Shown: positions 8,939-17,364, counted from the stretch's first letter. The stretch: DNA of 64,000 nucleotides from Winogradskyella ouciana (GCF_009709615.1 NZ_WJYA01000008.1:155129-219128); one strand, 5' to 3'. Notes: a model not told the origin generated them from the letters alone. Numbers and translations: made by a program.

Positions 8939-9652
8939 CTATTCTTCATCAGAATTAGGCTCAACAACTTTGGTCAATGAGGAAGAAATGATTCCGGTAG
9001 GTATAGCAACAATGCCTAAGCCAATAAGGAGAATAATAAAGGTAAAGACTCGACCTCCAACCGTAATAGGATATACATCACCATATCCTACTGTAGTCAA
9101 GGTGACGATAGACCACCAAAGGCTATCGAAAATAGATGAAAAATGCTCTGGTTGTGCTTCGTTTTCAAAATAATAGATCCCAATGGCCGCAAAATATATT
9201 AAGACCAAAGTGACACCCATAAAAAGGACAATCTGTTCTTTTGCCAAAATCATTGCTTTGGTAAAATGACGCATAGCCTTATTGTAGCGCACCAATTTTA
9301 AAAGTCTAAACAATCTGAACATTCGTAATACTCGCAACGAGCGCAAATCCACACCAAATGACAGATAGAATGGCAGTATGGCGAAGAAATCTATTAGACC
9401 AAAAAAGCTGAAAATAAACTTTGGTTTGTTATCTGCTACGTAGATTCTGGCTAAATATTCAAGCGTAAATACAATGACACAAAATATCTCAATAGAGTTG
9501 AGTATAACTTTAGTCTGCGGTTTTAAGTTGGGTAAGGTTTCAATAGAAAATGTGATAACCGATAAAACAATCAACACCTGAATAAAAACCGCAAAGCTCT
9601 TACTGAGCTTATTGTCGTTATATTCTACGATGCTTTTGACGGTTTCTTTCAT
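8939..9652 (-). CDS. Voltage-gated-type potassium ion channel
   Basis: A 237-residue inner-membrane protein of the six-helix ion transporter superfamily. The S4 voltage sensor is visible as regularly spaced arginines (RSLRVLRMFRLFRLLKLVR, about 103-121), and the potassium selectivity filter TTVGYGD lies near residue 189 before the last helix. These features indicate a voltage-sensing tetrameric K+ channel (KvAP-like); no extra cytoplasmic ligand domain is present. The gene follows obgE by 18 bp on the same strand, so it is probably cotranscribed with it. Confidence 0.9.
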   Translation of the reverse strand: MKETVKSIVEYNDNKLSKSFAVFIQVLIVLSVITFSIETLPNLKPQTKVILNSIEIFCVIVFTLEYLARIYVADNKPKFIFSFFGLIDFFAILPFYLSFGVDLRSLRVLRMFRLFRLLKLVRYNKAMRHFTKAMILAKEQIVLFMGVTLVLIYFAAIGIYYFENEAQPEHFSSIFDSLWWSIVTLTTVGYGDVYPITVGGRVFTFIILLIGLGIVAIPTGIISSSLTKVVEPNSDEE

Positions 9653-9670
9653 TGAAGCGCAAATGAGAGT

Positions 9671-10669
9671 TTAGTCATTCAACATTTTCCAAAGTTTATC
9701 TTTTAATTCGGTTAATCCTTGCTGTGCTACAGAAGAGATAAACATATAATCACTTTCTAAATCTTTGTCTAATATAGTGGAAATTTCAGATTTGAGTTCT
9801 TCGTCCAACATATCGGATTTTGATATGCAGACAAAACGCTCCTTATCCAACATCTCAGGATTATATCGTCTAAGTTCATCGACCAAAATTTCATACTGCT
9901 CAACTATATCCTTAGCATCTGCAGGAATCAAAAACAATAGAATGGAGTTCCGTTCTATATGTCTTAAAAAGTAGTAGCCAAGGCCTTTACCTTCTGCTGC
10001 TCCTTCAATAATACCAGGAATATCGGCCATTACAAACGATTGAAAATCGCGATACTCTACAATACCTAAATTTGGTTTTAAAGTCGTAAACTCATAGTCT
10101 GCAATCTTAGGTTTCGCTGCAGTTAATACCGACAATAATGTCGATTTTCCTGCATTTGGAAATCCCACCAAACCAACATCAGCTAATACCTTAAGCTCTA
10201 AAGTGATATTTCTTTCTTGTTGTGGAATACCTGGCTGTGCATAACGTGGAGTTTGATTGGTCGAACTTTTAAAATGCCAATTTCCTCGACCACCTTTACC
10301 ACCTTCAGCGACTATTTTTTCCTCACCGTCTTCAGTAATTTCAAAAAGTATGTCGTTGGTTTCGGTGTCTCTTATAACCGTTCCTAGTGGCACTTCTACA
10401 ATTGCGTCTTCTCCATCTGCGCCTGTACTTCTTCCAGAACTACCATGTTCACCATGGCCAGCTTTAATGTGGCGCTTAAATTTTAAGTGAATGAGTGTCC
10501 AAAGGTTAGAGTTTCCTTTTATAATGACATGGCCACCACGACCACCATCTCCACCATCTGGTCCGCCTTTTGCGATATATTTTTCGCGATGTAAATGCGT
10601 AGAGCCTTTACCTCCATTACCGGAAGAGACGTGCATTTTTACGTAGTCTACAAAATTTCCTTCAGTCAT
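9671..10669 (-). CDS. obgE: GTPase ObgE/CgtA
   Basis: The 332-residue protein has the glycine-rich Obg fold at residues 1-158 ([29 protein letters not shown]) and a G domain after it: G1 GFPNAGKST near 167, G3 DIPGIIEG near 213, G4 SKSD near 284. Obg GTPases bind the large ribosomal subunit and couple ribosome maturation to growth. The C-terminal OCT extension seen in some relatives is absent, which is normal in Bacteroidota. It follows the hpt-adk gene across a 93-bp gap that contains a long inverted repeat. Confidence 0.97.
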   Translation of the reverse strand: MTEGNFVDYVKMHVSSGNGGKGSTHLHREKYIAKGGPDGGDGGRGGHVIIKGNSNLWTLIHLKFKRHIKAGHGEHGSSGRSTGADGEDAIVEVPLGTVIRDTETNDILFEITEDGEEKIVAEGGKGGRGNWHFKSSTNQTPRYAQPGIPQQERNITLELKVLADVGLVGFPNAGKSTLLSVLTAAKPKIADYEFTTLKPNLGIVEYRDFQSFVMADIPGIIEGAAEGKGLGYYFLRHIERNSILLFLIPADAKDIVEQYEILVDELRRYNPEMLDKERFVCISKSDMLDEELKSEISTILDKDLESDYMFISSVAQQGLTELKDKLWKMLND

Positions 10670-10685
10670 CTAATACGTTTAATTG

Positions 10686-10757
10686 TTTATTCGTTGTGTC
10701 GTTTATTTGAGAAGAAACTTCGAAACATTTCACTTTATCAAATAAACGAATAAACGC
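10686..10757. repeat. Long imperfect inverted repeat between obgE and hpt-adk
   Basis: CGTTTATTTGA at 10700-10710 is mirrored exactly by TCAAATAAACG at 10738-10748. The symmetry continues outward as GTTTATTCG against CGAATAAAC, with a few extra bases on the left. The element fills most of the 93-bp gap between two minus-strand genes and lacks a U-run on the minus strand, so it looks like a repeat element or mRNA-end hairpin rather than a terminator. Confidence 0.65.
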
Positions 10758-10762
10758 ATTAA

Positions 10763-11872
10763 CTAGAGTTTATCAAGAACGGTACTTAAACGTTCTGTAA
10801 TATCCTCAATACTTCCTACTCCATCAACACCAAAGTATTTATCTTGATCTGAATAGTAGTCTTTTAATATCGCCGTTTTGTTGTAGTATTCCTTGATCCG
10901 GTTTCTGATAATGCTTTCATCAGCATCGTCAGCTCTTCCACTAGTTTCGCCTCGTTTTAACAAGCGTTCTACCAAAACCTCATCATCAACCTCTAAAGCT
11001 ACCATAGCATTGATTTGAGAATCTTTTGAATCCATCAACTCATCTAACGCTTTAGCTTGTGCGTTGGTTCTTGGGAAACCATCAAAAATAAAACCTTTGG
11101 CACCGGCATTTTTTTCAACCTCTTTATTCAGCATATCAATAGTCACCTGATCTGGAACCAATTCCCCCTTATCCATATAAGACTTTGCTAACATACCTAA
11201 GGCCGTCTCATTTTTGATATTAAATCTAAAGACATCTCCTGTAGAAATGTGTATTAAATCATACTTTTCCTTTAAGAAATTAGCTTGTGTCCCTTTTCCT
11301 GCACCTGGAGGTCCAAATAGCACGATGTTCGTCATGTGTTGTGTTGTTTTTAATTGATATACGTCTGGCAAATCCCTTCCCAGTCCATTGTAATCGAGTC
11401 CGTAACCGACAATGAATTTATTCGGAATTTCAATACCTACATACTGAAGTTTAAAATCCTTATCATAAGCTTCTGGCTTGTAAAACAAGGTGGCTATTAA
11501 CAGTTCTTTTACATTCTCATTTTTGAAAATGCGGTGGACTTCCTCTAGCGTCTTACCTGAATCTATGATGTCTTCTAAAATAACGACGGTTCTGCCTGTT
11601 AAATCTTGGGTTAACCCAATCAATCTTTGGATATCTTCAGTGGATTTAACTCCTTCGTAAGATGCCAACTTAATAAATGTGACTTCACAAGGTTTTGGAT
11701 ACTTCTTTACAAAATCACTCACAAACATAAATGACCCATTTAAAATACCCACAAAAACTGGCATCTCGTCTCCTAAGTCTGTAGAAATAGCATCCACCAT
11801 TTTATCTACCGCAGCATCAATTTCTTGCTCAGAGATAAAAGGTTTAAAGTATAAATCGTGAAGCTTTATCAC
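10763..11872 (-). CDS. Fused hypoxanthine phosphoribosyltransferase - adenylate kinase
   Basis: One 369-residue chain carries two purine enzymes. Residues 1-178 are a hypoxanthine phosphoribosyltransferase with the PRPP loop VVILEDIIDSGKT (97-108), which salvages hypoxanthine/guanine to IMP/GMP. Residues 180-369 are an adenylate kinase (AMP + ATP = 2 ADP) with P-loop GPPGAGKGT (187-195), the AMP-site sequence FDGFPRT, and a short LID without zinc cysteines. The start codon is GTG at 11872; an internal ATG at 11335 begins exactly at the kinase domain, so separate kinase synthesis is possible. I recall this fusion as recurrent in Flavobacteriia. It diverges from purK. Confidence 0.93.
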   Translation of the reverse strand: MIKLHDLYFKPFISEQEIDAAVDKMVDAISTDLGDEMPVFVGILNGSFMFVSDFVKKYPKPCEVTFIKLASYEGVKSTEDIQRLIGLTQDLTGRTVVILEDIIDSGKTLEEVHRIFKNENVKELLIATLFYKPEAYDKDFKLQYVGIEIPNKFIVGYGLDYNGLGRDLPDVYQLKTTQHMTNIVLFGPPGAGKGTQANFLKEKYDLIHISTGDVFRFNIKNETALGMLAKSYMDKGELVPDQVTIDMLNKEVEKNAGAKGFIFDGFPRTNAQAKALDELMDSKDSQINAMVALEVDDEVLVERLLKRGETSGRADDADESIIRNRIKEYYNKTAILKDYYSDQDKYFGVDGVGSIEDITERLSTVLDKL

Positions 11873-11893
11873 AGCCTAATTATTTTAGAAATG

Positions 11894-11901
11894 CAAAGAT
11901 A
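11894..11901 (-). promoter_or_regulatory. -7 promoter box of hpt-adk
   Basis: The minus strand reads TATCTTTG, an exact consensus match, 21 nt upstream of the GTG start at 11872. Confidence 0.5.
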
Positions 11902-11966
11902 ATCAAATGATTGAGGATTGACGATTTTTTGAAATACGAATTTAAATGCATGTCTCATATTTAATG

Positions 11967-11974
11967 TATTTTTG
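11967..11974 (+). promoter_or_regulatory. -7 promoter box of purK-purE
   Basis: TATTTTTG is an exact TAnnTTTG match, 52 nt upstream of the purK ATG. No -33 TTG was found at the usual spacing. With the box at 11894-11901 it makes a divergent promoter pair between two purine operons. Confidence 0.5.
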
Positions 11975-12026
11975 TAACGAATAAATATTGAATTTTTAAA
12001 GCTCTCCAAGTATTCGGAGAATAAAT

Positions 12027-13181
12027 ATGAATTACTTTTCTTCAAACTTTAAATTAGGTATTCTTGGTGGTGGCCAATTGGGCAAAATGATACTATACAA
12101 CACACGTAAATTTGATATTTACACCTGTGTGTTAGACCCAAGCAAAGAGGCACCTTCGAGATTGGCTTGTGATGAGTTTACAGTAGGTGATCTCATGGAT
12201 TATGACACTGTGATTAACTTCGGAAAAAATGTCGATGTCCTTACCATCGAAATTGAAAACGTTAACGTTGATGCTTTAGAAACACTCGAAGATGAAGGTG
12301 TAAAGGTTTTTCCAGCTTCAAAGACATTAAGAACCATTCAAAATAAAGCGACTCAAAAATTATTTTATCGCGATCATAATATTCCGACAGCAGATTTTTC
12401 GAGATTCGCTCATCCTTCAGAAATTGAAGATGCTGTGGATAATGGAGGATTAAGTTATCCTTTTGTATGGAAAAGTGCACGATTTGGCTATGATGGTCAA
12501 GGTGTTAAAGTTATTAGACACGCTAAGGATTTGGTTGATTTGCCAAATGTGGAATGTATAGCAGAGAAGTTGATTCCGTTTAAAAATGAATTGGCTGTTA
12601 TTGTTGCCAGAAATACAGAAGGGCATTTAAAAACCTATCCTGTGGTTGAGATGGAGTTTCATCCTGAAGCCAATCAGGTAGAATATGTCATTTGCCCAGC
12701 TCGTATTCCTGACGCTATTGCCAAAAAAGCAGAATTTGTAGCTTTAAAAGTTGCATCTGCCTTTAAGCATGTTGGGCTGTTGGCTGTTGAAATGTTTCAA
12801 ACCGAAGATGATGAAATTCTGGTTAATGAAGTAGCGCCAAGACCTCATAACTCTGGTCACTATAGTATTGAAGCTAGTTATACAGACCAGTTTGAACAGC
12901 ATCTTAGATGTGTTTTAGGATTACCATTAGGCAACACGGAAAGCAAAGTCGCTGGAGTTATGGTCAATCTAGTAGGTGCTGAAGGTCATACAGGAAATGT
13001 ACTTTACAAAAATATTGAAGACATTATGGCGATGGCTGGAGTAACACCTCATATCTATGGAAAAAAACAAACAAGACCTTTCCGAAAGATGGGTCATGTT
13101 ACAATAGTTGATAAAGATATTGCAAAAGCACGTGAAGTGGCAGAAAAGGTAAAACGAACAATTGAAGTAATCAGTGAATAA
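12027..13181 (+). CDS. purK: N5-carboxyaminoimidazole ribonucleotide synthase PurK
   Basis: This 384-residue ATP-grasp enzyme makes N5-CAIR from AIR, bicarbonate and ATP in de novo purine synthesis. The N-terminal motif LGILGGGQLGKM, the ATP-grasp segment FVWKSARFGYDGQGV, and the metal/product-binding NEVAPRPHNSGHYSIE are all present. It lies 3 bp upstream of purE, the next enzyme in the pathway, so the two are cotranscribed and probably translationally coupled. Confidence 0.97.
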   Translation: MNYFSSNFKLGILGGGQLGKMILYNTRKFDIYTCVLDPSKEAPSRLACDEFTVGDLMDYDTVINFGKNVDVLTIEIENVNVDALETLEDEGVKVFPASKTLRTIQNKATQKLFYRDHNIPTADFSRFAHPSEIEDAVDNGGLSYPFVWKSARFGYDGQGVKVIRHAKDLVDLPNVECIAEKLIPFKNELAVIVARNTEGHLKTYPVVEMEFHPEANQVEYVICPARIPDAIAKKAEFVALKVASAFKHVGLLAVEMFQTEDDEILVNEVAPRPHNSGHYSIEASYTDQFEQHLRCVLGLPLGNTESKVAGVMVNLVGAEGHTGNVLYKNIEDIMAMAGVTPHIYGKKQTRPFRKMGHVTIVDKDIAKAREVAEKVKRTIEVISE

Positions 13182-13184
13182 ATC

Positions 13185-13664
13185 ATGAGTAAAGTAGGCG
13201 TAATAATGGGAAGTAAAAGCGATTTGCCAGTGATGCAAGACGCTATAGATATTTTAAAAGGTTTTGATATTGAAGTGGAGGTCGATATCGTTTCAGCACA
13301 TCGTACACCAGATAAGTTATTTGACTATGGCAAAAATGCCCATACCAGAGGTATAAAAGTGATTGTTGCTGGTGCTGGTGGAGCTGCACATTTACCAGGA
13401 ATGGTCGCTTCTCTATCACCTTTGCCTGTAATTGGTGTTCCTGTAAAAAGTAGTAATTCAATTGATGGATGGGATTCGGTGCTTTCCATTTTGCAAATGC
13501 CTGGTGGAGTTCCTGTAGCTACCGTAGCTCTAAATGGAGCAAAGAACGCTGGGATTTTAGCAGCGCAGATTCTAGGTAGCTCAGACCAATGTATTTTAGA
13601 CAAAATCATGGTCTATAAAGAGGGGTTAAAAGCCAAGGTAATAGATTCTGCCAAAGACCTCTAA
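13185..13664 (+). CDS. purE: 5-(carboxyamino)imidazole ribonucleotide mutase PurE
   Basis: A 159-residue class I PurE that converts N5-CAIR to CAIR, using the product of the PurK gene immediately upstream. The signature GVIMGSKSDLPVMQDA is at the N-terminus, followed by EVDIVSAHRTPD and AGAGGAAHLPGMVASLSPLPV, which form the octamer active site. Length is typical for the bacterial family. The gene ends a few bases before the terminator of a candidate RNA on the opposite strand. Confidence 0.97.
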   Translation: MSKVGVIMGSKSDLPVMQDAIDILKGFDIEVEVDIVSAHRTPDKLFDYGKNAHTRGIKVIVAGAGGAAHLPGMVASLSPLPVIGVPVKSSNSIDGWDSVLSILQMPGGVPVATVALNGAKNAGILAAQILGSSDQCILDKIMVYKEGLKAKVIDSAKDL

Positions 13665-13740
13665 AAAAGCCTCAACCGGAGTCGAGGCTTTAAGCTATTA
13701 ACCAATTTCTCAGAGTAAACCATTATCACTCTGAAAATAT
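13662..13740 (-). ncRNA. Candidate small RNA convergent with purE
   Basis: On the minus strand a TATTTTTG box (13745-13752) is followed, in order, by a hairpin with 7-bp arms (TCAGAGT/ACTCTGA, 13710-13734), an unpaired stretch, and a strong GCCTC/GAGGC hairpin with a TTTTTT tail. Together they define a transcript of about 79 nt with no open frame. It begins in the purE-M3 gap and ends over the purE stop. It may belong to a known Bacteroidota RNA class (Rfam Flavo-1 should be tested); I cannot confirm that by reading. Confidence 0.5.
13666..13691 (-). terminator. Rho-independent terminator, U-run on the minus strand
   Basis: AAAGCCTC pairs with GAGGCTTT across a 10-nt loop. The run of A before the hairpin becomes TTTTTT on the minus strand, so it terminates leftward transcription. 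On the plus strand the tail is only TTTAAGC, so it is a weak terminator for purE. Confidence 0.75.
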
Positions 13741-13744
13741 GCTG

Positions 13745-13752
13745 CAAAAATA
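13745..13752 (-). promoter_or_regulatory. -7 box of the candidate small RNA
   Basis: The minus strand reads TATTTTTG, an exact consensus match, facing purE. No good -33 TTG was found upstream. Confidence 0.4.
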
Positions 13753-13850
13753 ACCAAACTTAAGGTCTTAATCTATTATTACGTTCTTAAATATGCGTTA
13801 AAATTCAGATAATCAATTAGATAAGTAAGAAAAATTAGACATTTCACAAT

Positions 13851-15887
13851 ATGACTATTCTAAATCAGCCATTTGGCACCAAATATAATTCTGCACCTTT
13901 TTCAAAAATAAAAGACGAAGACTATCTTCCTGCTTTTAAAAAAGCTATTAAAAAAGCCAAATCAGAAATTGATGCTATTGTTATCAATGAAGCAAATCCA
14001 ACATTTGAAAACACCATTGAAGCCTTAGATTATTCTGGTGAGGAATTAGACCGAATTTCGAGCATTTTTTTCAATTTGAATTCAGCTGAAACCAACGATA
14101 AAATTCAAAAGATCGCACAAGAGGTATCACCTCTACTTTCAGAATTTAGTAATGACATAACTTTAAATGAAGATTTATTCAAACGCGTTAAAGCGGTTTA
14201 TGATTCAAAATCAAATTTAGATTTAACCACAGAGCAAGAGACACTTCTCGATAAAAAATATAAAGGTTTTTCAAGAAATGGTGCGAATCTACCCAAAGAC
14301 AAAAAGGAAAAATTGCGTGCCATAGACAAAGAATTAAGTCAGTTGAAACTAAAGTTCGGAGAGCACATTTTAGCTGAAACCAACAAATTTGAAATGCACC
14401 TTACAGATGAATCTAAAGTTTCAGGATTGCCAGATGGTGCAAAAGAAGCCGCAAAGCAATTGGCTGAATCTAAAGGTAAAGACGGTTGGCTGATTACTTT
14501 AGATTATCCGAGCTACATTCCGTTTATGACCTATGCAGATAATCGTGAGTTGCGAGAAAAACTATCAAAGGCGTTTGGCAGCAAAGGTTTTCATAATGAC
14601 GAATTGGACAATCAAGATATTGTATTGCGAATTGCGAATCTTCGTTTTGAGCGTGCACAACTTTTGGGCTATAAAACCCATGCGCATTTTGTACTTGAAG
14701 AGCGCATGGCGGAAACACCTGAAAAAGTCAATGCGTTTTTAGAAGAATTATTGGAAAAGGCAAAACCTGCAGCAGAAAACGAATTCAAAAAACTTGAAAG
14801 TTTTGCTAAAGATTTAGACCACATAGATCAACTTCAAAAATGGGATTCGGCTTACTATTCTGAAAAATTGAAACAAAAATTATTCGATTTGAATGATGAA
14901 AAATTGAAGCCTTATTTTAAACTTGAAAACGTCATCAATGGTGCGTTTATCGTTGCCGAAAAATTATATGGATTGCAGTTTGAAGACATCAAAACCATAG
15001 ACAAATATCACGAGGATGTTCTCACATATAAAGTGACTGATAGTGAAGGCCAATTGGTATCCATTTTTTATGCCGACTTTTTCCCAAGAGCTGGTAAGCG
15101 CAACGGAGCTTGGATGACGTCCTACAAACCACAGATGGTAAAAAACGGTGAGAATGAAAGGCCTCACGTCTCTATCGTCTGTAACTTTACAAAACCTACC
15201 AAAAGCAAGCCATCTTTATTAACCTTTAATGAGGTAACAACTTTATTCCATGAATTTGGTCATGCTTTACATGGTATGTTGGCAAACACAACATATCCGA
15301 GTTTATCTGGCACCAATGTGTATTGGGATTTTGTGGAATTACCTAGTCAGGTTTTAGAAAACTGGTGTTACGAGGAAGAGTCGCTAAAACTATTTGCCAC
15401 CCATTATGAAACCGGAGAGGTTATTCCGATGGATCTGATTGAAAAGATTAAGGCCTCGTCTACCTTTCATGAAGGTATGCAGACCTTAAGACAGATTAGT
15501 TTTGGATTACTGGACATGGCTTGGCATGGTATCGACCCTTCAAGTATCAGTGATGTAAAACAACATGAACTAAAGGCTTTTGAAGGCACAAAACTTTATC
15601 CAGATGTTGGCGAGAATTGTATGAGCACCGCTTTTGCACATATCTTTCAGGGAGGTTATTCTTCTGGGTATTACAGTTATAAGTGGGCAGAAGTTTTGGA
15701 TGCAGATGCCTTTGAGTATTTTAAGGAGGAAGGCATCTTTAGCAAAACGGTTGCAGAAAAATTCAAGTCTTTTGTTTTATCGCAAGGAGGTACAGAAAAC
15801 CCTATGGTGTTGTATAAAAAATTCAGAGGAAAAGAACCACAACCAGATGCTTTATTAAGACGTGCTGGATTGATTGAGAAGCGGTAA
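13851..15887 (+). CDS. M3 family metallopeptidase (dipeptidyl carboxypeptidase / oligopeptidase A type)
   Basis: A 678-residue cytoplasmic zinc peptidase of family M3 that cleaves short oligopeptides. The zinc-binding helix TLFHEFGHALHGM (HExxH near residue 467) is followed about 25 residues later by the third ligand region VELPSQVLENW, and the C-terminal substrate loop HIFQGGYSSGYYSYKWAEV is intact. There is no signal peptide. Sequence GRNGAWMTSY-like segments (KRNGAWMTSYKPQ) match the Dcp branch. It stands alone, separated from purE by a 186-bp gap with the candidate antisense RNA. Confidence 0.95.
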   Translation: MTILNQPFGTKYNSAPFSKIKDEDYLPAFKKAIKKAKSEIDAIVINEANPTFENTIEALDYSGEELDRISSIFFNLNSAETNDKIQKIAQEVSPLLSEFSNDITLNEDLFKRVKAVYDSKSNLDLTTEQETLLDKKYKGFSRNGANLPKDKKEKLRAIDKELSQLKLKFGEHILAETNKFEMHLTDESKVSGLPDGAKEAAKQLAESKGKDGWLITLDYPSYIPFMTYADNRELREKLSKAFGSKGFHNDELDNQDIVLRIANLRFERAQLLGYKTHAHFVLEERMAETPEKVNAFLEELLEKAKPAAENEFKKLESFAKDLDHIDQLQKWDSAYYSEKLKQKLFDLNDEKLKPYFKLENVINGAFIVAEKLYGLQFEDIKTIDKYHEDVLTYKVTDSEGQLVSIFYADFFPRAGKRNGAWMTSYKPQMVKNGENERPHVSIVCNFTKPTKSKPSLLTFNEVTTLFHEFGHALHGMLANTTYPSLSGTNVYWDFVELPSQVLENWCYEEESLKLFATHYETGEVIPMDLIEKIKASSTFHEGMQTLRQISFGLLDMAWHGIDPSSISDVKQHELKAFEGTKLYPDVGENCMSTAFAHIFQGGYSSGYYSYKWAEVLDADAFEYFKEEGIFSKTVAEKFKSFVLSQGGTENPMVLYKKFRGKEPQPDALLRRAGLIEKR

Positions 15888-15981
15888 ATTTTAGAAAAAA
15901 TTTGCTAGAATTTGACGCCAAAGTCTAGACGAAACGTACTAATCTAAAGAAATAAGTGATTAGTTTGTTCGTTATCTATCT

Positions 15982-16752
15982 ATGAAGCTTGTAAAATTTC
16001 TTGGTCATTTAACTATTGTTTTGATACTGACCGTCCTTACTCAAGTTGGTGGAATTATATGGCTAATATCTCTTGTCATTGCTATAAAATTCAAAAAGAA
16101 GAAACGTTATGTATTTCTTAGTCTGTATTTAATATGCAACCTCATCATTGTACCACCTGTGGCTTCGCTTTTCGGGAGAGTACAACTTCCTTGGTTCAAT
16201 GACAATCTAGCACCTAGAAATTGGTTTTATCCTTTAGCATTCAGGAACTATGTGAATCCAGAGTTACGAGACTTACTTTTGAAAAGTTCTAAGTCAAGTG
16301 GAATACAAATAACATATCTCGATGCTAATTTTCCGTTCTTAGATGGTTTTCCACTGCTACCTCATCTAAGTCATGACGATGGTAGAAAAGTTGATTTAAG
16401 TTTTCAATATACCAATGAAGATGGGACAAAAACCAATAAAAAACCATCATTCTTGGGTTATGGCACTTATGTAAGTTCTAATAACAGAATATCTCAAAGC
16501 TGTTTAGAAAAAGGATATTGGCAATATGATTTCCCAAAGTATTTAGCATTTGGATTACATAACGATTTACAATTTGATTCTAAATCTACTCGATCATTAA
16601 TACAAACCCTATCCTCTCATTCTGAAACTCAAAAAGTATTTATTGAACCCTACTTGAAGCAATCTTTAGGCTTAGAGAATGAAACTAGAGTTAGATTTCA
16701 TGGCTGCCAAGCCGTAAGACATGATGATCATATTCATTTACAAATAAAATAA
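15982..16752 (+). CDS. Membrane-anchored LAS-type metallopeptidase-like protein
   Basis: A 256-residue protein not assigned to a named family with certainty. Two hydrophobic segments (about 8-34 and 43-64) would anchor it in the inner membrane, leaving the rest in the periplasm. The soluble part has SHDDGRKVD (near 133-141), matching the S-H-x2-G-x3-D zinc signature, and ends with HDDHIHLQI, which supplies the H-x-H ligands. This is the pattern of LAS peptidases (MepA/M74, VanY/M15), which cut peptide crosslinks in peptidoglycan. A cysteine pair may exist (SCLEKGYW and FHGCQAV). Its stop codon overlaps the palindrome controlling the next gene. Confidence 0.75.
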   Translation: MKLVKFLGHLTIVLILTVLTQVGGIIWLISLVIAIKFKKKKRYVFLSLYLICNLIIVPPVASLFGRVQLPWFNDNLAPRNWFYPLAFRNYVNPELRDLLLKSSKSSGIQITYLDANFPFLDGFPLLPHLSHDDGRKVDLSFQYTNEDGTKTNKKPSFLGYGTYVSSNNRISQSCLEKGYWQYDFPKYLAFGLHNDLQFDSKSTRSLIQTLSSHSETQKVFIEPYLKQSLGLENETRVRFHGCQAVRHDDHIHLQIK

Positions 16753-16776
16753 ACTTTCAATAATTATTGAAAGTTT
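16751..16776. promoter_or_regulatory. Operator-like palindrome upstream of the GbsR/MarR-type gene
   Basis: A perfect 26-bp palindrome with arms AAACTTTCA and TGAAAGTTT around an 8-bp AT core. It contains the -33 TTG (16767-16769) of the regulator's own promoter, so binding there would block transcription. The same arms in the same spacing recur at 17324-17349. Confidence 0.75.
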
Positions 16777-16795
16777 AAAAATTATTGTATATTTG
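16767..16795 (+). promoter_or_regulatory. Promoter of the GbsR/MarR-type regulator
   Basis: TTG at 16767-16769, an 18-bp spacer and TATATTTG at 16788-16795 fit the Bacteroidota consensus. The box ends only 4 nt before the ATG at 16800, so the message would be leaderless or nearly so. Confidence 0.65.
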
Positions 16796-16799
16796 TATT

Positions 16800-17303
16800 A
16801 TGGAATATAAAGAGGCAAAAGAAAAATTCATAAGTACTTGGGGAAGTTTAGGCTCACTTTGGGGCATAAACAAAGCCATGGCACAGATACAGGCCTTGCT
16901 TTTTATTTCCAGAAAACCTCTGTCTATGGAAGACATTATGGAGGATCTTAAAATTTCGCGTGGTAATACCAGCATGAATTTAAGACAACTCATGGATTGG
17001 GGAATTGTAACCAAAGTCCTGGTGTCTGGTGAGCGCAGAGAATATTTTACTACAGAAAAAGACGTCCAAGAGTTGGCACGTATCGTTGCCAAAGAGCGAA
17101 GCCGAAGAGAAATAAAACCCGTGATAAAAGTTTTGGACGAAGTCTCTTCCATTAAAGATGACGGTACAGCAAACACCAAAGAATTGATAAAACAAACTAA
17201 AGCTTTAAGAGAACTGACAGATGATTTGGACACACTGATGAATAAGCTTGTAAATCAAAAACAAAATTGGCTAACAAAATCGGTTTTTAAACTGATGAAG
17301 TAG
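16800..17303 (+). CDS. GbsR/MarR-family transcriptional regulator
   Basis: A 167-residue winged-helix regulator of the GbsR branch of MarR proteins: the start FISTWGSLGSLWGINKAMAQI and the DNA-binding wing MEDIMEDLKISRGNTSMNLRQLMDWGIV are typical. The ATG at 16800 is chosen because it begins the conserved family sequence and follows the promoter; an upstream in-frame start at 16785 would lie inside that promoter. C-terminal helices (about 100-150) should dimerise it. A 26-bp palindrome overlaps its own -33 box and a second copy precedes the next gene, so it probably represses itself and the downstream membrane/methyltransferase operon. No effector is known. Confidence 0.9.
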   Translation: MEYKEAKEKFISTWGSLGSLWGINKAMAQIQALLFISRKPLSMEDIMEDLKISRGNTSMNLRQLMDWGIVTKVLVSGERREYFTTEKDVQELARIVAKERSRREIKPVIKVLDEVSSIKDDGTANTKELIKQTKALRELTDDLDTLMNKLVNQKQNWLTKSVFKLMK

Positions 17304-17323
17304 TCAATATATTTTTTTAAATC

Positions 17324-17349
17324 AAACTTTCAATTTTTTCTGAAAGTTT
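17324..17349. promoter_or_regulatory. Second operator-like palindrome, upstream of the membrane-protein operon
   Basis: Arms AAACTTTCA and TGAAAGTTT, 8-bp AT core, 26 bp in total: the same arms and spacing as the palindrome at 16751-16776. It ends 15 nt before the ATG of the first membrane-protein gene. A TATATTTT sequence just upstream could be the -7 box. Confidence 0.75.
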
Positions 17350-17364
17350 AAAAACAATAGAATT

